NCBI RefSeq assembly: GCF_964022235.1
Contig: NZ_CAXHZL010000009.1
Span: 62,001 to 126,000 of the forward strand
Origin: Limimaricola sp964022235
GTDB taxonomy: Bacteria; Pseudomonadota; Alphaproteobacteria; Rhodobacterales; Rhodobacteraceae
Direction: 5' to 3'
DNA: 64,000 nt
In this document: positions 1-8,556 of the stretch, one piece after another
Layout: the number at the start of each line of letters is the position of its first letter
How positions within the stretch are numbered: position 1 is the first letter of the stretch
Notes under the pieces: model-generated
Told to the model about the DNA's origin: nothing
The model's input: the letters and a program-made list of their open reading frames with translations, nothing else
Databases searched by the model: none
Translations under genes and position numbers: made by a program

Positions 1-994
1 GCCAGAAGTTGTCGACCGAACCGCGCATCCACGAGGCCCTAACCCAATCGTTCAGGCCGATTCCGAAGTAGGGGTGGCGCCACACCTCATCTGTTCCGTA
101 TCTCCAGATGAAGATGCGAGCCCACGCGGTGCCGGGGCTAAAGGTGAAGGTTTCAATAAAGATCATGAAGGGCGTACGGTTCGACAGTGCGTCGATAACG
201 ACATAAGCGATCGAACCTAGCACCAGCAGCAAGATCCAACGGCTCTTGGTGATCTGATCCCAGACGATCAAAGCGGCTTGAAGGATGCCTGACAGCAGTG
301 GGCCCGAAGACATCGAAAAGCAGGTCATCGCCAATGTGAGACCGCCTTTCCACATGCCACGGCCCAATCGGTCCGAGTTCAGGTAGAACAGGTTCGCGAT
401 TCCGAAAGAGCAGAAGAGCCCCCACAGGATGGAACTGGGAAACACCACCTGCGTGCGCGAGAGCCCCATACGCCATTCGTTCAACTTGCTCACCGAAGGG
501 GCGAATTTGCGGATCACCTCGACGATGATCATTCGTCCGGTGAAAAACTCGAACAAGGCAAAGGGCAGGAGTATCATCAGGATGATAAAGAAGATCTGAA
601 ATGTCTTCTCATACTGTGCAGGGGTGCGGACCAGTATTCGTCCGGTCAAATAGCCGCCGACCAGTTCGATCATGAGACTGCCGCCAAACGCGATCCGCTC
701 GGTGCCATGGACCGCATACAAAGATACGAAGACCCATACCCCGAAGAGGATCATTGCCACGTCTACCAGCGTCACGCGACCGGCCTTCCCGGCCAAGAGC
801 TGCAGCAAGAACGGGACGGTAACGATCACGAGATAGAGGCGGTAAGGACCCATCGCCAACCCGCCGACCATGAAGTTCACGGGTAGAGTGAGACTTAGAA
901 AGAACAACCACATCATCAAGCTGCTACCTGCGGATGCGGCTGCACGCGACGGGCTGACCGACGTCTGGGTAGGAAGGATGGTCGCGTCAGCCAA
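1..994 (-). CDS. O-antigen ligase/polymerase-like membrane protein (3' end outside window)
   Basis: Reading the minus strand gives an open frame that runs off the left edge. It encodes a hydrophobic protein with at least six or seven membrane segments separated by short polar loops, for example around LFFLSLTLPVNFMVGG and TFQIFFIILMILLPFALFEF. Near the visible end is a loop with HPYFGIGLNDW, a pattern typical of the large periplasmic loop of O-antigen ligase / Wzy-type polymerases. The frame is closed by TAG just upstream, so the start is either TTG at 994 or ATG at 916; the TTG adds a polar, Ser/Ala-rich cytoplasmic leader. The role would be polymerising or ligating polysaccharide units at the inner membrane, which fits the glycan genes that follow. 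GC content is visibly lower than in the window's core genes. The family assignment is by topology and motif only. Confidence 0.7.
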   Translation of the reverse strand, partial: MADATILPTQTSVSPSRAAASAGSSLMMWLFFLSLTLPVNFMVGGLAMGPYRLYLVIVTVPFLLQLLAGKAGRVTLVDVAMILFGVWVFVSLYAVHGTERIAFGGSLMIELVGGYLTGRILVRTPAQYEKTFQIFFIILMILLPFALFEFFTGRMIIVEVIRKFAPSVSKLNEWRMGLSRTQVVFPSSILWGLFCSFGIANLFYLNSDRLGRGMWKGGLTLAMTCFSMSSGPLLSGILQAALIVWDQITKSRWILLLVLGSIAYVVIDALSNRTPFMIFIETFTFSPGTAWARIFIWRYGTDEVWRHPYFGIGLNDWVRASWMRGSVDNFW

Positions 995-1074
995 CGGGGG
1001 TCTATCCTAGATGTGCAGCCAAGGCCTGCGTTCCAGTTTCCATATCTACAGAATATGGCCTTCTCAAGGGCGAC

Positions 1075-1108
1075 CCGGTGCGTCGGATCGAGCGAACCGA
1101 CGCACCGG
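1075..1108. promoter_or_regulatory. Perfect 12-bp inverted repeat between divergent glycan genes
   Basis: The arms CCGGTGCGTCGG (1075-1086) and CCGACGCACCGG (1097-1108) are perfectly complementary around a 10-nt loop. The repeat lies between two divergently transcribed genes, so it is not an ordinary terminator for either. It could be a leader hairpin of the glycosyltransferase mRNA, an operator, or a relic. No T-tract follows on either strand. Confidence 0.45.
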
Positions 1109-1240
1109 AATGACCGAACCTAGCCTGCTCCACTGTGGTGGCCACAAGAATCCCGAGGTCGCGATCGTGTGCTTGCATACGACTACACTTTCTCCTCGCC
1201 ACCGGCTAAGCAATTCCAAACAAGGCGGATAGGAGCACGC

Positions 1241-2194
1241 ATGCGTTACGGAGATCTTGTCAGCGTGATCGTCCCGCTTCACAATCGAGCGCATCTGTTG
1301 CGGCGTTCGGTCGGCAGCCTGATCAGCCAGAGTTATCGCAACCTCGAGATCCTGCTGATCGATGATTGCTCCACCGACGATCCCGCCGCCGTCGTGGCAG
1401 CGCTCGATGATCCGCGGGTGAAGCTGATCCGAAGAGAGCGCAACGGCGGTGCCAGCGCAGCGCGCAACACCGGGATCGCACTGGCGAAAGGCGGGATGAT
1501 CGCGTTTCACGACAGCGACGATATCTGCGTCTTCGACAAGATCGAGAAACAGGTCGAGGCTCTGACCGCGCTGCCCGAGGAGTATATCGGCGTCTACACG
1601 GTGGCGCTGTTCTATGGGCAGGCAGAGGAAGCCGATTACGCCGAGATCACGAGCCATCTGCGGCCAACCCCCGGCAGTTCGCCACTCAGCGGCGACATGT
1701 ACAGGCGCACAGTTGCAGGCAATGCCATGAACCTGCCGACGATGCTGCTGCGCCGTTCGGCCGTGGAGGCCGCCGGGGGGCTCGATGAGAGGCTTGGCAA
1801 CAACAACGACTGGGATCTCGCGCTGAGGCTGACACGGCTGGGCAAGTTCCATTTCATTCCCGAGCCGCTTTACCTCGTTCCCTCTCCGATACGCGCTGCG
1901 GGCAACGCCGGCCGGATCTCCAAGTCGCAGAAGTTTCATGCCAAAAGCTTCGCCTTCGTGACGGGCAAGCTGCGTCGGGGCGGCGAACGTTCGCCGGAAC
2001 TGGCGGGGCATTATTCGACTGCGGGTGGCCTGCTGCTGCGCGAACGCCGGCCGCGCTTCGCCCGCCGTTACCTGCGCGCCGCGCTCGGCATCACCCCATT
2101 GCACATGCGCAGCCTGCGGCTCTACGCCATGAGCTTTCTGCCGGGCCTCTATCCGGCGCTGCGTCGTATCCGCAGCCGCGTGTCGCCGCGCTGA
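1241..2194 (+). CDS. Family 2 glycosyltransferase
   Basis: This 317-residue protein begins with the GT-A signature of GT2 enzymes: VSVIVPLHNRAHLLRRSVGS near the N-terminus, LLIDDCSTDD at about residue 45, NGGASAARNTGI, and the metal-binding HDSDD at about residue 95. A C-terminal N-N-DWDLALRL motif holds the acceptor-side acidic residues. It should transfer a sugar from a nucleotide donor during polysaccharide assembly on the cytoplasmic side. I chose ATG 1241 because AGGAG sits just upstream; an in-frame ATG at 1169 lacks such a site and would add residues unlike the family. The next gene begins 36 bp downstream on the same strand, suggesting co-transcription. Donor and acceptor sugars cannot be read from sequence. 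Confidence 0.88.
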   Translation: MRYGDLVSVIVPLHNRAHLLRRSVGSLISQSYRNLEILLIDDCSTDDPAAVVAALDDPRVKLIRRERNGGASAARNTGIALAKGGMIAFHDSDDICVFDKIEKQVEALTALPEEYIGVYTVALFYGQAEEADYAEITSHLRPTPGSSPLSGDMYRRTVAGNAMNLPTMLLRRSAVEAAGGLDERLGNNNDWDLALRLTRLGKFHFIPEPLYLVPSPIRAAGNAGRISKSQKFHAKSFAFVTGKLRRGGERSPELAGHYSTAGGLLLRERRPRFARRYLRAALGITPLHMRSLRLYAMSFLPGLYPALRRIRSRVSPR

Positions 2195-2230
2195 ACCTAA
2201 CCCCACACTTTTGCTGCACGGAGTAGTCGG

Positions 2231-5200
2231 ATGCCTGCCACGTTGCCCCGGTCTGGAACGCTACGCCTTCTCGGGGAGGGCCGAGTCGGTGAAACGCTCG
2301 AACTGCAAGGTGAGATCGGTGCGGATCAGCCCAGCCAATGGTTGCGCGACGGGATGCCGATCCGCGGCGCGACGGCGCGCAGCTACAAGGTGCTCGAGGC
2401 CGATGACGGAGCGGATCTGACCTGCGCCATCGGTCACGGGTCACGCCGCGCAGGAAACGTGCAAATCGCCCCGGCACGTCCGGTTCGCAGCGCGCCCCCG
2501 CGTGTCACGAACACGCTCTTCGACGAGATTCTTGATCAGGATAGCGGCACCTTCGAGCTTGATCCGAACGATTTGTTCGAAGGCCTGGCCATGCGCTTTT
2601 CGGTGAGCGGTCCGGGGCTGCGCCTGTCTGCGGACGGCAGCATTGTCATGATCGATACTCATGACGAGCTTTCAGGAGCGGACGTCGCCATCGAAGCTCG
2701 GAATTCGGGCGGTGTGGCACGGGTGGCTTTCCGTCTGACCGTGGAGCCGGTCGCGCCCGGAGAAGGCCATGTGACGCAAGAGATGTGGCGGCTGAGCGCG
2801 GATGGTGCCGGGATCGACATTCTGGAGCTACCGCGCGCGGGGCGTGAACCGGTGCGCGCGCTCGAAATCGCGTTCGGGACGACGCCGTCGGCCCCGGTGA
2901 GATTGCCGGCGCGGACCGGTCGGATCGCGCTCGACCTTCCGCCGGGCCCGGTCTGGCTGCGTGCGGTGCTCGACCGCGGTCATGGACCATGGTGTCGGTC
3001 TCGGGCAGAAGGAGCCGCGGAAGCAGTTTGCGTCGAACCTTCGCGTATTCGGGGGCGACGCTTTCAACCCGGTGAAACCCTTTTGGCTGATCCGGGGGTC
3101 ATTCAAGGAGCTGGGCCACAGGGCCCGACCATGCGCTGGCTCCGCGACGGGGTCGAAATCCCCGGCGCCACCGAGGTCACCTACCGGCTGCAGCCCTTGG
3201 ATGTGGGTGCGCATCTGCAATTCGAACTAGTTGCGGGCAGCGCGATCGACAGCGTCGATCTGCCCGAGATCTCTGCGGCCGACCCCCGTTGGGAAACTCG
3301 GTTCGAGACCCAGGCCGACGTCGATGCCTGGTCGACGAACGACCGCCGCACCACCTTGTCCTTGCAAGAGCCTGACGCGGGCCTGCCGACGGCCGCGGGT
3401 CAAATGGCCATGGAGGTAATTGGCGACACCAGAAGCAAGAACTATCCCGAAGCGTTTCTCGATTTCGAGGTCGAGCCGGAGACGCGGTATCGCTTCGAGA
3501 TCGATCTCGCTGGCAAAACGCACGGCACCCTTACCCGGTTCAGAGCCGGAACACCGGGCGATCCGAGCGCCAACACCAAGGCCGACAACGGCCGAGATTA
3601 CTGGGGCAAGTCCGGCGGGACCTATTCGGGACGGTTCGGGGCAAGTTTCGAAACCGCTCCGGGGCAGCGGTTGGTACGTCTTTCGGTGGCGATGCCGCCT
3701 CAACCCGGCGCGGTGACAACCCTCGAAGGGGTGGCGTTGGAAAACCTCGACGCCGGGCCCGGTCCCCTCCCGATCCAAGGGAAGGGCGGCGTTCAGGCGC
3801 AGCCCGAGGACGCGGCGGTTTACTTCATCGATTACCGCGATGGCGACAACTCCGCAGATGGGTTGAGCCCCGAGACCGCCTTCCGGACGGCCCCTTGGGT
3901 CTTCATTCCTCCCGGATCGGAGCTGATCTTCAAAGGCGGGGTGCGCTACCGGGAGCCGATCACGCTTGGCAATGACGGCACGCCGGATCTGCCGATCACC
4001 TTCGACCTGACCGGCGAGCGCTTTGGCTCGGGGCCGGCGGTGCTCGATGGCAGCCAGATCTTACAAGGTCTCGCGCCGGTAGAGACGGACGGCAACCGGC
4101 TCGTCGGTCCGTGGCCGCAGGGGCAAAATCCTCTTTCTGCGGGGATATACCAAGGTGATGTCAAGCTGGCCCTGTGCCAGTTGCCGACACCGTCGGACCT
4201 GCAGTTTCCCTCCATGACCTCCGAGTATTTCCGGGCAGAGGAGATGACCGCAACCCGGGTCACCAGTTCCGAATTCGCCGCGCTGCACGCGGTCGAGGAT
4301 CTGACGAAGAACACTTGGCTGCGGCTCTGGGGCGGCGCCAACGCGCTGGCCGATATCCGGATCGCGGCCTTCGACGGGGTCGATACCGTCACCCTTGCCG
4401 CCCCGTTCAAACCCTACAAAGAAGCAGATCGCTGGCGCTTCGCGGTTCTGAACCATCCAGCCGGGTTGCGGCAGCCGGGGCAGTTTCGACAGACGGAGGA
4501 TCAGGCCGGGATCGAGCTCATTCGGCTTGGCGGCACGAAGTCCGGCGAAGAGGTCTCTTTCATCGGCGGCCAAGCCAACGCAATCTTGCGGGGCAGTCAC
4601 GTGCGATGGCTCGGCGGCATCATCGAAAAGACCGGTGGGCCGGGGCTTGGCGTGGCTTCCGCGGACGGCCAGAGGCTTTTTGATGTGCGGCTGCGTGGCG
4701 TTCGACTGCGCGATGTTTCCAGCGCGCAGGCCGCGATCCAGCTTGAACGGGTAGAGGGCGGTCAGGTCGTCGATTGCGAAGTCGCCGACTGCGCCTTGGG
4801 CGGGATCAGGCTTGAAAGTTGTTCCGGCATCGTGGTGCGCAACAACACCGTCGATCGCTGCGTCTCGACGCTTCTCGGCCTGTACTATCGGACCAACCAT
4901 TGCGAGGTGATCGGCAACCGGATCGGCAATCGCACCGGCAAGCATGGCAATGGCATGACCGCCTACTGGGGCTGCCACGATCTCACCTTCGCCTTCAACT
5001 CAATCCGTTCGCTCGAGAGCGGTTTGATCGGCCTGACCTCGCAGAATCTGGGCCAGGGGCCGGGCACCACCGGTCTGCGCGTGGTGTTCAACGAATTCGT
5101 GACCTCCGTGACCTCGATCGGAATGTGGGGCAGCAAGTTCAGCGTCGCCGACTGGCCGGACGAGGGGCGCAATTTCATCGCCAACAACATTTTCTACAAT

Positions 5201-5905
5201 CCGCCCGGATCGAGCCAGTACGGCGTCTTCTTCCAACGCCCCGAAACCGCGATGGACACGACCTTGATCAACAACATCGCCAGCGCGATCTCGGACCCGC
5301 AGGGAGGATTGCTCGACCAGCGTCGGCAAACCGCCTATGGGATCGAGGCGCTGAGCATCGTGGCCGGTGGGCAGGGATATGCCGAGGGTGACGAGCTAGG
5401 GGTGCCCGATTGGGGCGGCGACAACCGCATCAAGGTAACCTCGGTCGACGGGCAGGGTGCGATATTGGGATTGAGAGTGATGGGCAGCCGCAATGCTCTT
5501 GAACCGCCAGCGCAGCCGAACGACATGGCCTTGGGCGGCGGATCGGGCCGCGGCGCGCGGATCGCGGTGACCTTGCGCCCGACAAACCTCAAGCTGCGCA
5601 GCCATAATGTCTATATCGGCGACCGACCGAAATACAGGATGGAGACAGGTCGCATGCGCGTCTTCGGAGACCTGCCCGGTTGGCAGACCTCGCGGCGAAT
5701 CCCCTATTTCGCCGACGTGACGTCGCCCGATTTGCAGGACTGGGATCTGCGCCCCGGCGAAGCGAAGCTGGGCGGGGGCTATCCTTGGCGCTTCGAGTTG
5801 CCGCATGAGCGTTTTCCCGATTTTCCCGAGGCGGGGATCGAGGTATCGCATATCGGTCGCTACCTGCCCGACGGCAGTGACGTCTGGGACTGGCGCGGGT
5901 CATGA
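2231..5905 (+). CDS. Large Ig-like / right-handed beta-helix protein, polysaccharide-locus associated
   Basis: The 1224-residue product is modular. Residues ~15-80 and ~277-345 are two copies of an Ig-like module sharing W-LRDG--I-GAT-----Y and D-GA-L. Residues ~110-172 resemble a cadherin-type fold. Residues ~355-510 look like a carbohydrate-binding jelly-roll. From ~530 a right-handed parallel beta-helix follows, with repeats such as GGIRLESCSGIVVRNNTVDR and repeated NNT/NNI turns. Such helices bind or cleave polysaccharide, but I see no certain lyase triad. There is no signal peptide, although every domain is of extracellular type. It sits between a glycosyltransferase and a polysaccharide deacetylase, so it probably acts on, or remains attached to, the exported polymer. 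Export route and activity are unknown. Confidence 0.8.
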   Translation: MPATLPRSGTLRLLGEGRVGETLELQGEIGADQPSQWLRDGMPIRGATARSYKVLEADDGADLTCAIGHGSRRAGNVQIAPARPVRSAPPRVTNTLFDEILDQDSGTFELDPNDLFEGLAMRFSVSGPGLRLSADGSIVMIDTHDELSGADVAIEARNSGGVARVAFRLTVEPVAPGEGHVTQEMWRLSADGAGIDILELPRAGREPVRALEIAFGTTPSAPVRLPARTGRIALDLPPGPVWLRAVLDRGHGPWCRSRAEGAAEAVCVEPSRIRGRRFQPGETLLADPGVIQGAGPQGPTMRWLRDGVEIPGATEVTYRLQPLDVGAHLQFELVAGSAIDSVDLPEISAADPRWETRFETQADVDAWSTNDRRTTLSLQEPDAGLPTAAGQMAMEVIGDTRSKNYPEAFLDFEVEPETRYRFEIDLAGKTHGTLTRFRAGTPGDPSANTKADNGRDYWGKSGGTYSGRFGASFETAPGQRLVRLSVAMPPQPGAVTTLEGVALENLDAGPGPLPIQGKGGVQAQPEDAAVYFIDYRDGDNSADGLSPETAFRTAPWVFIPPGSELIFKGGVRYREPITLGNDGTPDLPITFDLTGERFGSGPAVLDGSQILQGLAPVETDGNRLVGPWPQGQNPLSAGIYQGDVKLALCQLPTPSDLQFPSMTSEYFRAEEMTATRVTSSEFAALHAVEDLTKNTWLRLWGGANALADIRIAAFDGVDTVTLAAPFKPYKEADRWRFAVLNHPAGLRQPGQFRQTEDQAGIELIRLGGTKSGEEVSFIGGQANAILRGSHVRWLGGIIEKTGGPGLGVASADGQRLFDVRLRGVRLRDVSSAQAAIQLERVEGGQVVDCEVADCALGGIRLESCSGIVVRNNTVDRCVSTLLGLYYRTNHCEVIGNRIGNRTGKHGNGMTAYWGCHDLTFAFNSIRSLESGLIGLTSQNLGQGPGTTGLRVVFNEFVTSVTSIGMWGSKFSVADWPDEGRNFIANNIFYNPPGSSQYGVFFQRPETAMDTTLINNIASAISDPQGGLLDQRRQTAYGIEALSIVAGGQGYAEGDELGVPDWGGDNRIKVTSVDGQGAILGLRVMGSRNALEPPAQPNDMALGGGSGRGARIAVTLRPTNLKLRSHNVYIGDRPKYRMETGRMRVFGDLPGWQTSRRIPYFADVTSPDLQDWDLRPGEAKLGGGYPWRFELPHERFPDFPEAGIEVSHIGRYLPDGSDVWDWRGS

Positions 5906-5973
5906 AGCCGCCTCACAGGGCTCGGCTCCACCCGGTCGGCACCAGCAAGAAAAAGACCAACACGGGAAGCTGA

Positions 5974-6642
5974 ATGCACACTGCGATACTGAATCTGCAC
6001 GGGCTGGGCCGCCCACCCCAGCCCTTGCCCGACGGCGAGGCGCGCTATTGGGTCGGCCCAGATCTGTTGGCCGCCGCTATCGAACTGGCCGCCAAGCATC
6101 GCGACGAGGTGCGCACGCTGTTCACCTTCGACGATGGCAATCGCTCGGATATCGAGATCGGCGCGCCGATGCTTGCCGCGGCGGGGCACCAAGCGACGAT
6201 CTTCGTTCTGGCGGATCGGATCGATGCGCCGCATTACCTCTCGCAAGACGACATCTCGGCGTTGCAGGCGATGGGGCATGCGATCGGAAGCCACGGTGCG
6301 GCGCATCTCGACTGGACCGCGCAGGATGCCACGACGCTCGACCGCGAACTGGGCGAAGCGCGCGTGCGGATCGAGACGGTGGCGGGACACTCCGTGACCG
6401 AAGCCGCGATTCCGTTCGGGCGCTACAACGCCCGCGTACTCAAAGCCCTGCGACAGGCCGGATTTTCGCGCGTGTATTCGAGTGATGGCGGTGTCGCGCG
6501 CATGAGCGCGTGGCCCGTGGCGCGCACTTCCCTTACCGACAAGATGACCCCCGCCTCGCTCGAGGCGATCATCACCGGGCGCGAAGCGCCGACGCGCCGA
6601 TTGCGGCGCCGCGTTGCCGTCGCCGTGAAATCGAGGATCTGA
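5974..6642 (+). CDS. Polysaccharide deacetylase (NodB-homology) family protein
   Basis: This 222-residue protein carries the NodB-homology motif TFDDG at residues 49-53, whose aspartates are catalytic base and metal ligand. A later SHGAAH supplies the H-x3-4-H metal histidines, and PFGRYN corresponds to the arginine-bearing motif 3. Members remove N- or O-acetyl groups from sugar polymers. I see no signal peptide or membrane segment, so it may act in the cytoplasm on a lipid-linked or nucleotide intermediate. A GGGAAG site precedes the ATG. The next gene starts one base after its stop, so it is probably the first member of a three-gene unit with the ATP-grasp and PHP genes. Confidence 0.85.
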   Translation: MHTAILNLHGLGRPPQPLPDGEARYWVGPDLLAAAIELAAKHRDEVRTLFTFDDGNRSDIEIGAPMLAAAGHQATIFVLADRIDAPHYLSQDDISALQAMGHAIGSHGAAHLDWTAQDATTLDRELGEARVRIETVAGHSVTEAAIPFGRYNARVLKALRQAGFSRVYSSDGGVARMSAWPVARTSLTDKMTPASLEAIITGREAPTRRLRRRVAVAVKSRI

Positions 6643-6643
6643 C

Positions 6644-7843
6644 ATGGCCCATGTTTTGATCGGCTTTGCCGAGGCGCTGCCCGCGCCCGAGGTCTTCTTT
6701 TCGCTGCATGACGCGGGTCATACCGTCTCGGCTTTTGCCCGCGAAGGCTGCCGTGCGCCCATTACCCGACATCTGCCACTGGTCGGCTTGCACGAGATCG
6801 CAGCGCCAGAGCGCGATGCTGCCGCATCGGCGGCACAACTGCGGGCCATTTTCGATGGCCCGGATGCGCCGGAGCTGGTGCTGCCGCTCGACGACGCCGC
6901 GCTGTGGCTGACCGGGCGCGCAGAGTTGTCCGCCGGACGCATTGCCGGAGCGGAAGGATCCCGGTCGCGTCTTGCCCTCGACAAGACGCTGCAGGTCGCG
7001 GCCGCCGAAGCCGCGGGCTTTGCGGTGCCGCGGACGGTGGTGGTACAACGGGCGGCGGATCTTTCGGCCCCCTTGCCCTATCCGGCGATCGCCAAGCCAG
7101 CGCTGGCCATCGCCGAACGCGACGGCGCCATCGCCAAGGACAAGGTGCATTATCTCGATGGGGCGTCGGACGCGGCCAGATTGGCACGCGAGATCGAGGC
7201 GGGCGGCGATGACGCGGCACCGCTTTTGGTGCAGCCGCTCATCGCCGGGGTTGGCGAGGGGCTGTTCGGCTTTGCTACGGCACAGGGTGTCACCCACTGG
7301 TCCGGGCATCGCCGGCTGCGGATGATGAACCCGCATGGATCGGGGTCGAGCGCCTGTGCCGCCCTGACGCCGGAGCCCGAGCTGATCGCCGCCGCGACCC
7401 GCTTCGTCGAGGCGGCAGAGTGGCGCGGCCCCTTCATGATCGAGCTGTTGCGCGACGCTGCGGGTACGGCCTGGTTCATGGAGTTGAATGGTCGGATGTG
7501 GGGGTCGATGGCCTTGGCACGTGGCCGTGGACTCGACTACCCGGCCTGGGCCGTAGCACAGGCGCAAGAGCCGGGATACGCGCCTCCGGTCGGGTCCACC
7601 TCTGAGACCGATCCCACCGAGGCGCGGCATCTGGGGCGGGATCTTCTGCACCTACTTTTCGTATTGCGCGGGCCCAAGACCGATTTCTACCGAGAGGGCT
7701 GGCCCCGCATCGGCGAGAGCCTGTCGGGCGTCCTGCGTCCCCGGCGAGACCGGGTGAGCTACAATGCGCATCCCGATTTCCCGGGGTTCGCCATGCGCGA
7801 GGCGCTTTATACCCTGCGCTGTGGTCTTGGGGGACGGGGATGA
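6644..7843 (+). CDS. ATP-grasp domain ligase-like protein
   Basis: The 399-residue protein has an ATP-grasp architecture. An N-terminal Rossmann-like region (IGFAEALPAPEVFFSLHDAG) is followed by an ATP-binding part with YPAIAKPALA, the usual nucleotide-lysine strand. A metal-binding end carries FMIELLRD and MELNGRMWGS, where E and N are the Mg ligands. ATP-grasp enzymes join a carboxylate to an amine or thiol through an acylphosphate. In this context the product could be an amide-linked decoration of a uronic acid or aminosugar. The gene begins one base after the deacetylase and its last four bases (ATGA) are shared with the PHP gene, indicating translational coupling. The specific substrate is not known. 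Confidence 0.82.
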   Translation: MAHVLIGFAEALPAPEVFFSLHDAGHTVSAFAREGCRAPITRHLPLVGLHEIAAPERDAAASAAQLRAIFDGPDAPELVLPLDDAALWLTGRAELSAGRIAGAEGSRSRLALDKTLQVAAAEAAGFAVPRTVVVQRAADLSAPLPYPAIAKPALAIAERDGAIAKDKVHYLDGASDAARLAREIEAGGDDAAPLLVQPLIAGVGEGLFGFATAQGVTHWSGHRRLRMMNPHGSGSSACAALTPEPELIAAATRFVEAAEWRGPFMIELLRDAAGTAWFMELNGRMWGSMALARGRGLDYPAWAVAQAQEPGYAPPVGSTSETDPTEARHLGRDLLHLLFVLRGPKTDFYREGWPRIGESLSGVLRPRRDRVSYNAHPDFPGFAMREALYTLRCGLGGRG

Positions 7844-8556
7844 GGGTCGTCCTGCATTGCCATTCGACATGGTCCTATGACGGTCACTGGACGCTTGGCC
7901 GCATCGCGAAAACCTTCGGCGCGCTAGGGGTCGACGCGGTGATGATGACCGAACACGACACCGGCTTCGATCCGGGACGTTTCGGCGCCTACCGTCAGGC
8001 CTGCGCCGAGGCCTCGACCCGACGCTGCAAGCTCATTCCAGGGATCGAATATTCCTCACCCGACAACGACATCCACCTGCTGACTTGGGGGCTCGACCGG
8101 TTTCTGGCCGAGCACCGGCCTGTGATGGAGACCTTGCGTGCGATCCGCCAGAGCGGAGGTGTCGCGGTCTTTGCCCATCCGGTGCGGCGTGAGGCGTGGC
8201 GACGTTTCGAGTCGGATTGGGTGCCCTATCTGTCGGCGATCGAGCTGTGGAACCGTAAGTCCGACGGGCTGACCTGGGGCCGCGAGGCGGAACGGCTGAT
8301 CGCCGAGACCGGCCTGCCCGCGACGGTCGGCATGGATTTTCACCGCGCGCGCCATCTCTATGCGCTCAGCAATCGCGTCGCCGTGGATCGGGGCGGCGAC
8401 CTCGAAGCCGATCTCGTGTCGGCGGTTCGGTCCGGCACGTTGCGGCCGATGGCGCTGGGGCGGCCGCTGCTGGATGCGCAGGGCCGTCCCGACGGGCCGC
8501 ATGACCGCCTGGAGCAGTGGCGCCGCGCTACGCTCAAGCGGCTTCGGGGACGCTAG
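7840..8556 (+). CDS. PHP-domain metal-dependent phosphoesterase/hydrolase
   Basis: This 238-residue protein starts with the PHP motif HCHSTWSYDG (first two metal histidines), followed by TEHDTGFD, PGIEYSS, FAHPVRR and GMDFHRAR, which supply the remaining His/Asp/Glu ligands of the trinuclear metal site. The family cleaves phosphoesters; histidinol phosphatase and polymerase PHP domains are relatives. Its start overlaps the ATP-grasp stop by four bases. The neighbouring deacetylase and ligase suggest it dephosphorylates or hydrolyses a glycan intermediate. The stop overlaps the end of the convergent pyruvyl transferase gene by a few bases, leaving no room for a separate terminator. Confidence 0.85.
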   Translation: MRVVLHCHSTWSYDGHWTLGRIAKTFGALGVDAVMMTEHDTGFDPGRFGAYRQACAEASTRRCKLIPGIEYSSPDNDIHLLTWGLDRFLAEHRPVMETLRAIRQSGGVAVFAHPVRREAWRRFESDWVPYLSAIELWNRKSDGLTWGREAERLIAETGLPATVGMDFHRARHLYALSNRVAVDRGGDLEADLVSAVRSGTLRPMALGRPLLDAQGRPDGPHDRLEQWRRATLKRLRGR

